Assembly (NCBI RefSeq): GCF_038095555.1
Contig: NZ_CP124591.1
Span: forward strand, 1,922,001 to 1,986,000
Direction of reading: 5' to 3'
DNA length: 64,000 bases
Origin: Macrococcoides psychrotolerans
GTDB taxonomy: Bacteria; Bacillota; Bacilli; Staphylococcales; Staphylococcaceae
The translations under genes and the position numbers were made by a program. This document shows, in pieces, positions 39,180 to 49,097 of the stretch. The notes under the pieces are model-generated. The model was not told where the DNA came from. It saw only the letters and a list, made by a program, of their open reading frames with translations, and did not search any database. Positions within the stretch are counted from its first letter, which is position 1; each line of letters starts with the position of its first letter.

Positions 39180-39226
39180 TAAAATAAAACAATCTCACTA
39201 AAGTAATATTTAAGTGAGATTGTTTA
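39180..39226 (-). terminator. intrinsic terminator of yabR
   Basis: Perfect 12-bp arms (AACAATCTCACT at 39188-39199, AGTGAGATTGTT at 39213-39224) with a 13-nt loop are followed by TTTTATTTTA on the minus strand. Confidence 0.8.
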
Positions 39227-39242
39227 ATGCTAAAAAATAATA

Positions 39243-39629
39243 TTAGCGTTTTGATCCACGACCACCACGACGAGATTCTGATTGTCGCTTAATTGAAGTT
39301 TGTCTGTCTTCACTGTCTTTTAGGAAGTTTGATAATTGTTTCTCAAAATCTTCCGGTTTTTTTTCAACTTTAGGGGCTACAGGTTTTTTAGGACGCTCTT
39401 TTGCTTTCTTAATAGAAAGACTAATTTTACCATCCTGACCAATCGTCAATACTTTAACTTCTACTTCATCGCCGACTTTTAAATGATCTGCAACATTCTC
39501 TACATAGCTATCTGCAACTTCACTGATGTGTACAAGACCACTTTTTCCTTCAGGTAATTCAACGAAAGCACCGAAATTTTTAACACCTGTAACTTTACCT
39601 TTTAATTTGTTTCCAACTTCAATTGACAT
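39243..39629 (-). CDS. yabR: S1 RNA-binding domain protein (YabR, general stress protein 13 type)
   Basis: The 128-aa protein has one S1 domain at residues 4-75 (GNKLKGKVTGVKNFGAFVELPEGKSGLVHISEVADSYVENVADHL), then a Lys/Arg-rich tail with RRGGRGSKR at the end. It binds RNA or ribosomes; its exact role is not assigned. Position between divIC and tilS is conserved in Bacillales. Confidence 0.92.
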   Translation of the reverse strand: MSIEVGNKLKGKVTGVKNFGAFVELPEGKSGLVHISEVADSYVENVADHLKVGDEVEVKVLTIGQDGKISLSIKKAKERPKKPVAPKVEKKPEDFEKQLSNFLKDSEDRQTSIKRQSESRRGGRGSKR

Positions 39630-39730
39630 AAGATTAATAAATCCTCCTGATAAAATTCTTCATAATATACCATTATATGCTTACTCACTACTTTTTACAA
39701 CGCTATAAATCTAAATAGTCAGTGAATTCT

Positions 39731-40120
39731 TTATTGCCCTTCACTATCTGACTTCGAATCTTTATTATCCGGTAACTTAAAGATTACTTCTCCATCATTG
39801 CTCAGGAAATATTCACTTCTTGCTATTTTCTCAATATATTCTTTACTATTGAGTTGTTTTAGCTTTTCTCTAAGTACAATCTCTTTTTCCTGCAATTGCT
39901 TATATTCTGCACGTTGCTTAGCATGCTCTTCTTTTAGGTGGTTATTGACACTTATCTGATATAACAACACTCCCGTTAGAAGTAGCAAGATACTCAATAA
40001 TCCTCCACCGAATACGAACAACCTTTTCTTTATTACTCGATTATTTTTTCTTTTCCTTCGTTCTCGCAACGCTTTTTCTGAAATATAGTCATTGTCCAGA
40101 TTACTCACTTTTTTTGCCAC
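39731..40120 (-). CDS. divIC: septum formation initiator DivIC
   Basis: DivIC is a bitopic division protein that works with FtsL and DivIB. The 129-aa product has a basic cytoplasmic N-terminus (RERRKRKNNRVIKKR), one membrane segment (about 33-53), and an extracellular coiled coil (HLKEEHAKQRAEYKQLQEKEIVLREKLKQL). I choose the GTG at 40120 (VAKKVSNLDN), which has AGAGGTG 6 nt upstream. The coiled coil and location after rqcP identify it. Confidence 0.9.
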   Translation of the reverse strand: MAKKVSNLDNDYISEKALRERRKRKNNRVIKKRLFVFGGGLLSILLLLTGVLLYQISVNNHLKEEHAKQRAEYKQLQEKEIVLREKLKQLNSKEYIEKIARSEYFLSNDGEVIFKLPDNKDSKSDSEGQ

Positions 40121-40131
40121 GCATAACACCT

Positions 40132-40398
40132 CTATTCATCAGCGTGTATTTTTTCTTCTGACACCACTTCAAACATACCTTTTGCATTATCTTTTGTTGC
40201 ATGCTCTTTTAAATCAGTCACTTTAACCGTGATAACACGTTGTCCAAGCCTTACTTCCAATACGTCATCAATCGTTACATTGCTTGAGGCCTTAGCCACA
40301 TTGCCATTGATTTTAATGCGTCCCTGGTCACTGACTTCCTTTGCTAAAGTACGTCTTTTTATCAACCGTGATACTTTTAAATATTTATCGAGTCTCAT
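40132..40398 (-). CDS. rqcP: RQC factor RqcP (YabO), S4 domain
   Basis: The 88-aa S4-domain protein (MRLDKYLKVSRLIKRRTLAKEVSDQGRIKING) is the Hsp15-like partner in ribosome-associated quality control that helps RqcH add alanine tails to stalled chains. It starts inside the end of yabN (14-bp overlap). The sporulation genes yabP and yabQ, which follow it in Bacillus, are absent, in keeping with a non-sporulating organism. Confidence 0.92.
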   Translation of the reverse strand: MRLDKYLKVSRLIKRRTLAKEVSDQGRIKINGNVAKASSNVTIDDVLEVRLGQRVITVKVTDLKEHATKDNAKGMFEVVSEEKIHADE

Positions 40399-41557
40399 TC
40401 TCTTCACCTACCAATACTTTAAGTGCTTGCTGAACTGTCATTTTCTGATTGTTAACCAAATCATATAATTTTAAATATAAATCTGCAAAAATTTTCTCTT
40501 GTTTTATCTGTTTTTCTTCTTTACCTTCTGATTGCTTTGCATTTTTCCACACTTGATTTAATTCTTCAATGCTGTTTACTTCTACTCCTTCTCCAAATAT
40601 ATGCGGATGACGTCTAATCATCTTTTCGCTAATAGCCTGGACAATTTCACGTGTATCAAACATCATTGACTTCTTGCCAATCGCACCATGGAACACTACT
40701 TGAAGAAGTATATCTCCTAACTCTTCAAGTATATGGTCGATATCATCATTATCAATCGCTTCAAATAATTCATATGCCTCTTCCAAAAGGTAACGTTTCA
40801 AGCTAGAATGGGTTTGAACTTTATCAAATGGACATCCGTCATCTGCAACTAATCTATCCATAATGGATGTTAAATATTCAAAATCTCCAGCATAATGTTC
40901 TTGACTTAACGCAGGTACAAAAAGCGAAGTTAAATTAGATAGCTCAAAGTCATGATCCATCTCATATAAAGGGCACCACTTAACTGCTGATCCTTGCCCT
41001 CTGGCACCTGTAACTATAGCAACTTTGTGATCGTCAGGGTATTTCTCCATCAATGTAACTTTCACATCTCCTGCTATCATCTGATCGTATACTTGCGTGA
41101 TGATTAATGCATTTCTAATATTAATCGCTTCACTTGTCATCATCGTCCCGTCCAGCATTTGAAATCCATTATTAGGATCAAATGATACTGCCTGGAATAA
41201 GTCATCGATAAAGCTTTTCCCACCTAACACTTCTATATCGATAGCTTTATCCTGTAATAATAACTCCGTTGTAGATTCTGCCACCATTGGATGTCCAGGA
41301 ACTGCATAAACAATATCATCATCCATCGCTTTTTCTTTTAAAGTCTGAACAATTTCTGCATATACTTCGCTAAATTGATCATGCTTTTCATACACTTCAT
41401 CGAAACTGATCCACTCGATATCTTCTAAATCTTCTACTACCGGATGCGTTAATGTACGAACATATACTTTATCTACTTTATTTAAAAAGCGATAAATACC
41501 AAACGGTAGTTCATCTAACCCATAGTTCCCTAATCCTACCACTGTTATCTTACCCAT
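40385..41557 (-). CDS. yabN: YabN: tetrapyrrole methylase-like domain fused to MazG NTP pyrophosphohydrolase
   Basis: The 390-aa protein is a two-domain fusion. The N-terminal half is SAM-methylase-like (ITVVGLGNYGLDELPFGIYRFL; VYAVPGHPMVAEST). The C-terminal half is MazG (CPFDKVQTHSSLKRYLLEEAYELFEAIDNDDIDHILEELGDILLQVVFHG, with the metal-binding EE..E...D pattern). The family is thought to remove aberrant nucleotides; the methylase half has no settled substrate. It overlaps rqcP and starts 5 bp after the upstream flippase gene. Confidence 0.92.
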   Translation of the reverse strand: MGKITVVGLGNYGLDELPFGIYRFLNKVDKVYVRTLTHPVVEDLEDIEWISFDEVYEKHDQFSEVYAEIVQTLKEKAMDDDIVYAVPGHPMVAESTTELLLQDKAIDIEVLGGKSFIDDLFQAVSFDPNNGFQMLDGTMMTSEAINIRNALIITQVYDQMIAGDVKVTLMEKYPDDHKVAIVTGARGQGSAVKWCPLYEMDHDFELSNLTSLFVPALSQEHYAGDFEYLTSIMDRLVADDGCPFDKVQTHSSLKRYLLEEAYELFEAIDNDDIDHILEELGDILLQVVFHGAIGKKSMMFDTREIVQAISEKMIRRHPHIFGEGVEVNSIEELNQVWKNAKQSEGKEEKQIKQEKIFADLYLKLYDLVNNQKMTVQQALKVLVGEENETR

Positions 41558-41561
41558 CAAA

Positions 41562-43070
41562 TCATCCTTTCATTAATTTTATCATTATATTTCCAAACGG
41601 TAGATGATACCACTCTTGTACACTGATAATCTTCCATTTCACCATAGCATACAATACAACAGTCAATCCTATAACCACACCCATAATAGATACACCCATA
41701 GCTGTAAGTCTTGTACTATAAGGAATCACTAATATGCATTGAATGGCGATACTCATTACAGTAAGTGCTAGCAACCAGCGTTTTATAAAGGTATTTAATT
41801 TTAGTTCATATATTTTTTGTACTTTGTAATAAAGACATAGTGTATACATTACAAGTCCAGCCACAGTAGCTATTGATGCCCCTGTGATGTCGAACTGTGG
41901 TATTAACAACAAGTTAAGCAGAAACTTCGTCATGATTCCGGCTATGACAGCTACCAACTGAATACGAAATGCGTTATAGATTTGTAGCATGGCTGTAAAC
42001 ATAATAATCAGTGATACGAATATTACAGATAACATATATATGGCTAACGCTTCATATCCCGTTATCGTTTCAAATAAAAATAAATTTAGAGGACGAATTA
42101 AATTCATCAATCCTACAGCAGCTGCACTACTGAAAACGATCGTTATCTTCAAAGCACTATCCGCATAAGATTTCATTTCAGTTAATGCATTCTTAGCTCT
42201 GCACTCTGCTAATACTGGAATGAGCACGAGCGAAAATGACGTTGTTACTATAAGCCCCACTTGAATTAACGAGCTGCCTCGGTCATAAACTCCTTTTAGT
42301 TCTTTTGCTCCATCTAAACTCATTATTTGTTTCAGTTGATTAATCATCGTAAAACTGTCAACCAGCTGCCATAAAATGAGTACTAAATAACTTAAGCTAT
42401 AAAAAAATATTAAAGTAAAGAAATCGAGATAATAGGTTCGTACCTCATTGTTTTGATAATTACTTTCAAGATGCGTAAATCCTTTTACCTTTAAATAGAT
42501 ATAAGCAGCACTCAAACCTAAAAACGATCCGAATATACTGATGCTACCACTTTCATACACTGAAAAATCAGCTTTTACAAACAAGGTAATTGCAAACAAT
42601 ATCGTTGTAACCCTAACAATCTGTTCAATAACCTGACTGACAGCAATATGCTCCATTTGATGTTTTCTTTGAAGCTGTCCACGCGCCAAAGCCACAAATG
42701 GAAATGGTAGGAGTACTAATGCAGATACTTGCAACATGCGCTCAAGCTCTGTATCTCCCATAAGAAATGCAATATGTTTACTAAATACAACAATTAACAC
42801 TAAACTCAGTAAACTAACCATCGCCAGTATACTTCTTAACTGTTTCATAAATAAAGTGTCATACTGCGACTGACTGACAACGGAGGGAATCGCATTTAAA
42901 GATAGCACTGAGACAATTGCAATTAGCGGATACACTTGTTGATAAGCATATAACCCGGTATCCCCTAATACATTTTGGTATGGCACTCTATATATTGCAC
43001 TTAATACCTTTACGAATAGCATTGTAAGCGTTAAGATAATTACGCTATTAAAGACTGGCTTATTCTCCAT
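41562..43070 (-). CDS. polysaccharide/lipid flippase, MATE-MOP superfamily (YabM/MurJ2-like)
   Basis: The 502-aa membrane protein has about 14 hydrophobic segments, beginning FNSVIILTLTMLFVKVLSAIYRVPYQN. It resembles the SpoVB/MurJ/Wzx branch of MOP exporters (QVYPLIAIVSVLSLNAIPSVVSQ; LVLIPVLAE). Likely substrate is a lipid-linked cell-wall precursor, but which one cannot be read. It overlaps mfd by 11 bp. A start near 43070 (MENKPVFN) lies within the end of mfd. Confidence 0.88.
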   Translation of the reverse strand: MENKPVFNSVIILTLTMLFVKVLSAIYRVPYQNVLGDTGLYAYQQVYPLIAIVSVLSLNAIPSVVSQSQYDTLFMKQLRSILAMVSLLSLVLIVVFSKHIAFLMGDTELERMLQVSALVLLPFPFVALARGQLQRKHQMEHIAVSQVIEQIVRVTTILFAITLFVKADFSVYESGSISIFGSFLGLSAAYIYLKVKGFTHLESNYQNNEVRTYYLDFFTLIFFYSLSYLVLILWQLVDSFTMINQLKQIMSLDGAKELKGVYDRGSSLIQVGLIVTTSFSLVLIPVLAECRAKNALTEMKSYADSALKITIVFSSAAAVGLMNLIRPLNLFLFETITGYEALAIYMLSVIFVSLIIMFTAMLQIYNAFRIQLVAVIAGIMTKFLLNLLLIPQFDITGASIATVAGLVMYTLCLYYKVQKIYELKLNTFIKRWLLALTVMSIAIQCILVIPYSTRLTAMGVSIMGVVIGLTVVLYAMVKWKIISVQEWYHLPFGNIMIKLMKG

Positions 43071-46000
43071 CCATCATAATTCCTTCCTGAATTCGATGAG
43101 ATAGCTGCACAAGTGCAGATAACCAATTTGATTGTTTCTTTAATATAAATGTCAGTTTATTATCTTTATATTCAATCTTCAAATCTCTGCCAAAAGATTC
43201 TGTCGCTTTAAATAAACGCTCACCATTAACTTTAGTCGTTGTTGCTTCTGAAGCTTCCAGTTCAATCGATTTTCCTGTGTCTCTCACTTGTACAATACCG
43301 AAGCTTAATGCATTTACTTTAATTTCAACAATTTTCATGAGGTGATCTACGGCTTCTGGATATTCCCCGTAACGATCGGTCATTTCGTCTTGGACATCGA
43401 TCAGTTCCTGCTCTGTCGTAACACTACGTAATTTCTTATAAAATTCAATCTTTGCCTGTTCTTCTCTTATATATTCTGCCGGAATATATGCATCTATTTC
43501 TACATCAATCTCTAATTGTGGCACCGCTTCTTCCTCTTTAATCCCCCGTTTTTCATTCACTGCTTGCTGTAGCATTTCTGAATACAGGTCATATCCCACT
43601 GAATCAATGAATCCGTGCTGTTGTTTTCCTAGTAGATTCCCTGCACCACGAATATTTAGATCACGCATCGCAATTTTAAAACCTGAACCAAGTTCAGTAA
43701 ATTCCTTAATCGCTTGTAGTCTTTGCTCTGCAACTTCAGTGAGTACTTTATTCGGCGCATGAAGGAAGTATGCATAACTAATTCTATTACTACGACCAAC
43801 ACGTCCGCGCAGTTGGTACAGCTGACTTAATCCGAAACGATCTGCATCTTCAATTATCAATGTATTTGCATTCGGCACATCCACCCCTGTTTCGATAATC
43901 GTAGTTGTAACAAGAATATCATATTCGCCATTAATAAAGCCGAGCATCGTTTCTTCCAATTCTCTTTCAGACATTTGTCCATGTGCTACCGCAATCCTCG
44001 CATCAGGCATCATCATCTCGAGCTGTTCTGCCTTTTGATAAATGGTAGCAACGCGATTATAAAGGTAAAACACTTGTCCATTCCTTGATAATTCTCTTTC
44101 CATCGCTTCTTTTATGAAGTTATGCTGGTACTCAAGTACGTAAGTCTGCACTGGGAATCTATTTTCTGGCGGCGTCTCAATCACCGATAAATCTCGTACA
44201 CCTAACAAACTCATATGCAATGTTCTTGGAATTGGTGTCGCTGTTAGAGTTAATACATCTACATTCGTCTTTAATGCTTTAATCTTTTCTTTATGCGTCA
44301 CGCCGAAACGTTGCTCTTCATCTACAATCAGCAATCCCAGATCTTTGTATACGATATCTTTCCCGAGTAATTTATGTGTTCCGACAACGATATCTACAAA
44401 CCCTGATTTGAGTCCTTTCTTTGTTTCATTAACTTCTTTCGTCGTTCTAAAACGACTCATCATCTGCACTTCTACCGGATAATCCTGCATACGCTCAATA
44501 ATTGTTTCATAATGTTGTTGGGCTAAGATTGTTGTAGGTACCAAGAACGCAACTTGTTTCCCATCCATAACAGCTTTAAATGCCGCGCGAATTGCAACTT
44601 CCGTTTTACCGTATCCAACATCTCCACATAACAGACGATCCATCGGCTTACTTTTTTCCATATCACCTTTAATTTCGATAAGACTTTGCTTTTGATCATG
44701 CGTCGGTTCATACGGAAAGTCCATTTCAAAGTTTTCTTGTTCTTCAGTATCCGGACCAAATTGATACCCTTCTATGCGTTCGCGTTCTTGGTAGAGCTTT
44801 AATAATTCTTCCGCAATATCCTCAACGTTCTTTTGAACACGCGCTTTCGTTTTTTTCCACTCTGTTCCGCCAAGTTTATTGAGCTTTGGATCCTTATCTT
44901 CTGAACCAACGAATTTTTGTACTTGGCTCATCTGATCAACAGGGACAAACAGTTGATCCGTACCTTTATATTGAATCTTAATATAGTCTTTATGCAGTTT
45001 ATTAACGAGCAATGTCTCTACACCAAGATAACGGCCAACACCGTGATGTGTATGAACAACATAATCACCTATATTTAGTTCTTGATACGATTTTATTTTC
45101 TCAGCATTTGATAATTTTTTTTGAGTACGTTTTGGTTTTTCTTTACGTAACTTAAACAGTTCTCGCTCCGTTATAACAACTAGTTTCATATAAGGAAGTT
45201 CGAGCCCTTCTGAAAGATCCCCTTGTACAATTGTAGATATACCAGGCTTGCTTTCATCGATATTAAATGTTACTGGAAGATTCATATCAGTGAGCATCGA
45301 CTTAATCTTTTCTTTTCGCGTATCATTTGTTGCTAACACCACTATATTAAAGTCATTCTTACGATAACGATCAAACTCTGAGAACATTAAGTCATATTGA
45401 CCATAAAATTGTTGCACAGGTTTACATGAAAACTTAAAAACCTCATCGATCACTGCAGTCATACTTGCAGTAAATAAAGTGAAGTACGCAACTTTATGTT
45501 TATTCGTAAGTGCTTCTAAACTACCTTCTTTGATAAACGTCTGACCAATAAATCCACGACCAGATTCGATCAGTGATTCCATAAATTCGCTGTTTTCTCG
45601 AATCGCCGCATCTTTAGCCTCTATCACACGATTATATTCATCAATCACAATGATGGCATCCTCTTTAAAATAATCTGCAATTGTCGTCTCTTCACGATAG
45701 GCAAATTTAACCATGCGACGCAGAATATTATGACTAAACAACTCCGTCATATTAAGTTTTACCGTTTCATAAGTTTCTCTTAAATCATCTCGGACATTCG
45801 TCTTAATCTTCGTACGTGTGTTCTCAAATGCTTCGCTGAGATTATCTGACATCAACTTTAAATCTTCAGCAGAAAAAATAAATTCACTTGCAGTCGATAA
45901 CTCCACCTTATCTATATTATGCAACGAACGTTGACTATCAATATCAAATGCACGAATCGAGTCTACTTCGGTGTCAAATAGTTCGATACGTACAGGTTCA

Positions 46001-46560
46001 CCAATCATTGGGTATATGTCAATGAGTCCTCCACGAACGGAAAATTCTCCTAATGTTGTTACACGTTCTGTCTTTTGATATCCCATATCAATGAGTCGTT
46101 GCTGCAATTCCACTAAGTCTATATCAATACCTAACGTAATTTCTAAATGATATTTTAGGAATGTTTCTTTTTGACTAATTAATTTCTCAAGCCCATTCAC
46201 CGGAATGAGAAATAGCCCATTTTGGCCTTTTGCCAAATGGGTGAGGGTTCTTATACGCTCTTGCATAAGGTCCGGACTCTTTGTAGAGAATTCTTCAATC
46301 ATGATATCTTGTACAGGAAATTTGAAGACATCTTCTTCATTGACGAGCTGTACGAGATCTCTTTCTAACCTTTCAGCCTGATAAAGGTTGCTTGTAACAA
46401 CAACCATCTGTTTTTGATGATGCATATAACTTTCAGCGAGCATCATTGCTTTTGCAGATGGGTTTAATCCAGTGATTAGTATATTTTTATTACCGATTGC
46501 ATTGTTATAATCTTGAAATCGCTCATCTTTATATATGAGTTTATCTATTATTTGTTTCAT
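43060..46560 (-). CDS. mfd: transcription-repair coupling factor Mfd
   Basis: Mfd removes RNA polymerase stalled at lesions and recruits UvrA. The 1,166-aa protein has the UvrB-like N-terminal module. The RNA-polymerase-interaction domain (GDYVVHTHHGVGRYLGVETL) is near residue 495. The superfamily 2 motor has Walker A LCGDVGYGKTEVAIRAAF near 640, DEEQRFGV, TATPIPRTL and QLRGRVGRS. A C-terminal TRCF domain follows. It overlaps pth by 4 bp. Confidence 0.98.
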   Translation of the reverse strand: MKQIIDKLIYKDERFQDYNNAIGNKNILITGLNPSAKAMMLAESYMHHQKQMVVVTSNLYQAERLERDLVQLVNEEDVFKFPVQDIMIEEFSTKSPDLMQERIRTLTHLAKGQNGLFLIPVNGLEKLISQKETFLKYHLEITLGIDIDLVELQQRLIDMGYQKTERVTTLGEFSVRGGLIDIYPMIGEPVRIELFDTEVDSIRAFDIDSQRSLHNIDKVELSTASEFIFSAEDLKLMSDNLSEAFENTRTKIKTNVRDDLRETYETVKLNMTELFSHNILRRMVKFAYREETTIADYFKEDAIIVIDEYNRVIEAKDAAIRENSEFMESLIESGRGFIGQTFIKEGSLEALTNKHKVAYFTLFTASMTAVIDEVFKFSCKPVQQFYGQYDLMFSEFDRYRKNDFNIVVLATNDTRKEKIKSMLTDMNLPVTFNIDESKPGISTIVQGDLSEGLELPYMKLVVITERELFKLRKEKPKRTQKKLSNAEKIKSYQELNIGDYVVHTHHGVGRYLGVETLLVNKLHKDYIKIQYKGTDQLFVPVDQMSQVQKFVGSEDKDPKLNKLGGTEWKKTKARVQKNVEDIAEELLKLYQERERIEGYQFGPDTEEQENFEMDFPYEPTHDQKQSLIEIKGDMEKSKPMDRLLCGDVGYGKTEVAIRAAFKAVMDGKQVAFLVPTTILAQQHYETIIERMQDYPVEVQMMSRFRTTKEVNETKKGLKSGFVDIVVGTHKLLGKDIVYKDLGLLIVDEEQRFGVTHKEKIKALKTNVDVLTLTATPIPRTLHMSLLGVRDLSVIETPPENRFPVQTYVLEYQHNFIKEAMERELSRNGQVFYLYNRVATIYQKAEQLEMMMPDARIAVAHGQMSERELEETMLGFINGEYDILVTTTIIETGVDVPNANTLIIEDADRFGLSQLYQLRGRVGRSNRISYAYFLHAPNKVLTEVAEQRLQAIKEFTELGSGFKIAMRDLNIRGAGNLLGKQQHGFIDSVGYDLYSEMLQQAVNEKRGIKEEEAVPQLEIDVEIDAYIPAEYIREEQAKIEFYKKLRSVTTEQELIDVQDEMTDRYGEYPEAVDHLMKIVEIKVNALSFGIVQVRDTGKSIELEASEATTTKVNGERLFKATESFGRDLKIEYKDNKLTFILKKQSNWLSALVQLSHRIQEGIMMDGE

Positions 46561-47126
46561 ACATCACCATTATACTGATTCATAATATTTTCAAATCTTT
46601 CACCTGCGATGAATGCCTCTACCGCCTTAATAGTCTGATCTATTACTTTATCCATAATAATCATTTCATCATGGGTAAATTTCTGTAAAACAAAGTCAAC
46701 GACCTTTAAATGGCCCGTCGGTCTACCAATACCGATTCTAATTCTTTTAAACTGATCTGTTCCTAGATGCTGAATCAATGATCTAATACCATTATGTCCC
46801 CCAGCAGATCCTTTTTGGCGTAAGCGTAGTCTACCAGGCGGCATATCTAAATCATCATATAATACAAGTAAATCTTCTGTTGAAACATTAAAGTAATCCA
46901 TCAATGGCCTCACTGCTTCGCCAGACAAGTTCATATATGTCATTGGTTCAATTAGCAGGACTTTTTCACCATTTATCATCGCAATTGTATAGAGTCCTTT
47001 AAATTTCTGTTGATTGAGCTCTAAATTATATGATTCAACCAAACGATCAACTACCATAAAACCTATATTATGTCTTGTTAATTCATACTTCTTTCCAATA
47101 TTCCCTAAACCAACAATGCACTTCAT
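46557..47126 (-). CDS. pth: peptidyl-tRNA hydrolase
   Basis: Pth recycles peptidyl-tRNA dropped from ribosomes. The 189-aa protein has KCIVGLGNIGKKYELTRHNIGFMVVD (residues 2-27, with catalytic His around 19), TYMNLSGEAVRPL, DDLDMPPGRLRLRQKGSAGGHNGIRSLIQHLGT and FKRIRIGIGRP. It is upstream of mfd and follows the rplY terminator. Confidence 0.98.
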   Translation of the reverse strand: MKCIVGLGNIGKKYELTRHNIGFMVVDRLVESYNLELNQQKFKGLYTIAMINGEKVLLIEPMTYMNLSGEAVRPLMDYFNVSTEDLLVLYDDLDMPPGRLRLRQKGSAGGHNGIRSLIQHLGTDQFKRIRIGIGRPTGHLKVVDFVLQKFTHDEMIIMDKVIDQTIKAVEAFIAGERFENIMNQYNGDV

Positions 47127-47194
47127 AAATTATTCCTCCGAATTAATAATACTTCCATTATAGACAAATTATAATAATAATTCATTAAAGACAC

Positions 47195-47225
47195 AAAAAG
47201 AGATGAGACTATAAGCCTCATCCCT
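47195..47225 (-). terminator. intrinsic terminator of rplY
   Basis: On the minus strand GGGATGAG...CTCATCTC forms a hairpin, followed by TTTTTGTG, 14 bp beyond the rplY stop. Confidence 0.75.
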
Positions 47226-47238
47226 AAAAACTAACGTA

Positions 47239-47871
47239 TTATTCAGCTTTTTCTTCGCCTTGAGCGTCCTCTTCAGAAGCTTCTTCACCTTCAGTAGCTT
47301 CGCCTTCTTCTGACTCTACTTCGACTGTTGGTGGAACTACAGATACAATCGCTTCATCGTCTTCATTATTAATTGTATAAGCTTTACCTGATTTCAAATC
47401 TCCTACCATAATTGAGTCTCCGATATTTAATTCAGTTACATCAACTTCAATCGTTTCAGGAATTTCATCTGGTGTAGCTGTTACAGATAACTGGAACAGT
47501 GGCTGTTGAACTACGCCACCTTCTTTAACACCTTGAGCTTCGCCTGTTAAGTTTATAACAACATCTACCGTTAATTCAGATTTCATATTAATTGCTAAGA
47601 AGTCAATATGCGTAACCTTATTTTTAAGAGGATCGACTTGATAATCTGAAACCATAACTTTAATAGTTTTTGCACCCACTCCTAGTTCAATAACTCCGTT
47701 GCGCCCAACTTCACGAATAACTTTAACGAATTCAGGCTCATCTACTTTAACTGAAGTATTTGATGCACCGTAGCCATAAACAACTGCAGGAATCTTACCT
47801 TCATTTCTAATCTTGTTTAGTTCACCTTTAGTTTGTTTACCTTGTCTAATAATTGCTTTTAATGAAGTCAT
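47239..47871 (-). CDS. rplY: 50S ribosomal protein L25, Ctc form
   Basis: The 210-aa protein has the N-terminal 5S-binding L25 domain (LKAIIRQGKQTKGELNKIRNEGKIPAVVYGYG, residues 4-35), the TL5/CTC beta domain (MVSDYQVDPLKNKVTHIDFLAI; VTATPDEIPETIEVDVTELNIGD) and a very acidic tail (about 180-210). Ctc in Bacillus and S. aureus is a general-stress protein under sigma-B, and a sigma-B-like promoter lies upstream here. Confidence 0.96.
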   Translation of the reverse strand: MTSLKAIIRQGKQTKGELNKIRNEGKIPAVVYGYGASNTSVKVDEPEFVKVIREVGRNGVIELGVGAKTIKVMVSDYQVDPLKNKVTHIDFLAINMKSELTVDVVINLTGEAQGVKEGGVVQQPLFQLSVTATPDEIPETIEVDVTELNIGDSIMVGDLKSGKAYTINNEDDEAIVSVVPPTVEVESEEGEATEGEEASEEDAQGEEKAE

Positions 47872-47972
47872 AATATAATCTCCTTTTTGCGCACCATCGC
47901 GCTCCTACGTTTACCCATCAGTTGTGAAAACCTGCTTGTAAAACGTTTATTGTGTTCATCGATATATTATAA

Positions 47973-47998
47973 GTACCCATTATTTTTAACTAATAAAC
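47973..47998 (-). promoter_or_regulatory. sigma-B-type promoter of rplY (ctc)
   Basis: GTTTAT (47998-47993) and GGGTAC (47978-47973) are separated by 14 bp on the minus strand, close to the sigma-B consensus GTTTAA-N12-15-GGGTAT. It lies about 100 bp upstream of rplY, in the prs-rplY gap. No convincing sigma-A promoter is seen closer to the gene. Confidence 0.7.
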
Positions 47999-48100
47999 AT
48001 AATTTTTAATTTTTACTTCGAAAGATGCAACAAAACCCTTTTTACTATTATGATTGACGGCCTAGACGACTGAATGCTCCTACCCAATTTCTTCTTGTTA

Positions 48101-49066
48101 CTAATCAAATAAAATACTTACAGACTCTTGTTCATATACACGCACAATTGCCTGTGCTAAAAGTTCTCCTACAGATAATTGCTTAATCTTAGCTGGCTTA
48201 TTCTCTTCTGGTAGAATAATGGAATTTGTTACAACCAGCTCTTTAATAGCCGAGTCCTCGATACGTTGATATGCTGGCCCTGATAGTACAGGGTGCGTAC
48301 AACATGCATATACCTCTTTAGCACCTTTATCAATCAGCGCTTGAGCAGCAAGTGTAATTGTACCAGCAGTATCAATAATATCATCGATGATAATCGCCGT
48401 CTTACCATTGATATCTCCTACAATATTCATAACTTCTGCTACATTCGGTTTTGGACGACGTTTATCAATAATCGCAATCGGCGCTTTTAATCGATCTGCC
48501 ATCTTACGTGCACGTGTCACCCCACCATGGTCAGGTGATACAACTACGATAGACTCTTTGTCAATCCCTTCTTTCGCATCGAAATAATCTGAAAGAATCG
48601 GAACACCCATGAGGTGGTCAATTGGAATATTGAAGAATCCTTGAATTTGCGGCGCATGTAAATCAAGAGCAATTACACGGTCTGCTCCTGCTTTTTCCAT
48701 CATATCTGCAACAAGTTTTGCCGTAATTGGTTCCCGACTTCTTGCTTTACGATCTTGTCTTGCATAGCCATAATATGGCATAACGATGTTAATAGTTTCT
48801 GCTGAAGCACGCTTTAGTGCGTCAATCATAATTAATAGTTCCATTAAGCGTTCGTTAACAGGATTTGAAGTAGGTTGAACGATGAATACATCACAACCTC
48901 GAATACTTTCTTCAATATTAATTTGAACTTCCCCATCACTAAAACGTTTAACACTTGATTTTCCTAAAGGAATACCTACGACTTTAGCAATTTCCTCTGC
49001 TAAAGGTTTATTACCATTTAATGCAAAGATTTTTAAAGACGTATTCTTATATTCGCTGTTCATCAT
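48101..49066 (-). CDS. prs: ribose-phosphate pyrophosphokinase (PRPP synthase)
   Basis: Prs makes PRPP for nucleotide, histidine, tryptophan and salvage pathways. The 321-aa protein has LKIFALNGNKPLAEEIAKVVGI (11-32), MPYYGYARQDRKARSREPITAKLVADMM (about 100-127), the catalytic flexible loop KRRPKPNVAEVMNIVGD and the PRPP loop AIIIDDIIDTAGTI near 222. GGAGG lies 8 nt before the first of two adjacent ATG codons. It is downstream of glmU, as in relatives. Confidence 0.98.
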   Translation of the reverse strand: MMNSEYKNTSLKIFALNGNKPLAEEIAKVVGIPLGKSSVKRFSDGEVQINIEESIRGCDVFIVQPTSNPVNERLMELLIMIDALKRASAETINIVMPYYGYARQDRKARSREPITAKLVADMMEKAGADRVIALDLHAPQIQGFFNIPIDHLMGVPILSDYFDAKEGIDKESIVVVSPDHGGVTRARKMADRLKAPIAIIDKRRPKPNVAEVMNIVGDINGKTAIIIDDIIDTAGTITLAAQALIDKGAKEVYACCTHPVLSGPAYQRIEDSAIKELVVTNSIILPEENKPAKIKQLSVGELLAQAIVRVYEQESVSILFD

Positions 49067-49097
49067 TTTTTAAGCCTCCGTTTTGAAATATGAATAT

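Noticed and set aside
44523..44759. 78-codon minus-strand frame inside mfd
   Set aside because: It is a shifted frame of mfd with no ribosome site and no recognisable motif.
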